Assembly (NCBI GenBank): GCA_964350605.1
Contig: CAYGKP010000178.1
Coordinates: 1 to 5,179 of the forward strand
Direction: 5' to 3'
Source: CAYGKP01 sp964350605
GTDB lineage: Bacteria; Bacteroidota; Bacteroidia; Cytophagales; JAAEPT01
DNA: 5,179 bases
Each line of letters begins with the position of its first letter. Position 1 is the first letter of the stretch. Of this stretch, positions 5,159 through 5,179 are shown in pieces. Under the pieces are notes generated by a model that was not told the origin of the DNA, did no database searches, and worked only from the letters and a program-made list of their open reading frames with translations. A program made the translations under genes and the position numbers.

Positions 5159-5179
5159 GATGTGTGTAGCTGCTAGCTG

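Noticed and set aside
5166..5179. A TAGCTGC-TAGCTG direct repeat at the right edge.
   Set aside because: It is too short and cut by the window end; it could be chance.

Overview
The window looks like part of a chromosome from a GC-rich member of the Bacteroidota (FCB group); a high-GC lineage such as the Saprospiria/Lewinella or Rhodothermia types would fit. This is inferred from protein style: the isomerase (NSTGTPALFMHAADAIHGDLG, EACxNNLAPTTSTT), the single-domain mannose-1-phosphate guanylyltransferase (LGEPxGRNTAPCIAYA, SIDYGVMEKA) and RlmB (RKNHQGIIA, DVRNLGAIARSA) all read like Bacteroidota versions. A possible TTTG-N20-TAnnTTT(G) promoter agrees. No marker gene fixes the taxon.

Layout. 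Four genes on the + strand form a tight unit at 93-3556. They are kdsD (arabinose-5-phosphate isomerase), manC (mannose-1-phosphate guanylyltransferase) and two tandem paralogous family-2-type sulfotransferases. Each junction overlaps (4, 20 and 1 nt), so the four are very probably co-transcribed and translationally coupled. The fourth gene runs tail-to-tail into rlmB (23S rRNA 2'-O-methyltransferase, - strand, about 3523-4260), with a 34-bp coding overlap and no terminator between them. About 56 bp separates rlmB from a divergent + strand gene at 4317-5108, a 2-oxoglutarate/Fe(II) dioxygenase with a very basic C-terminal tail. A strong, symmetric terminator hairpin follows at 5125-5158, and 21 uninformative bases end the window.

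How the genes may work together. KdsD makes the precursor of Kdo and ManC makes GDP-mannose. Two PAPS-type sulfotransferases in the same operon suggest that a mannose- and/or Kdo-containing surface glycan is made and then sulfated. The dioxygenase beyond rlmB could be a further tailoring enzyme, but its substrate cannot be read from the sequence. RlmB is a housekeeping gene with no evident link.

There is no tRNA, rRNA, CRISPR array or insertion sequence, and no gene-free stretch over 300 bases. No clearly new system is visible. The points most worth a second look are the diverged sulfotransferase pair (one GC-poor, the other carrying a T9 tract just after its start), the convergent overlap, and the possible leaderless promoter of the dioxygenase.
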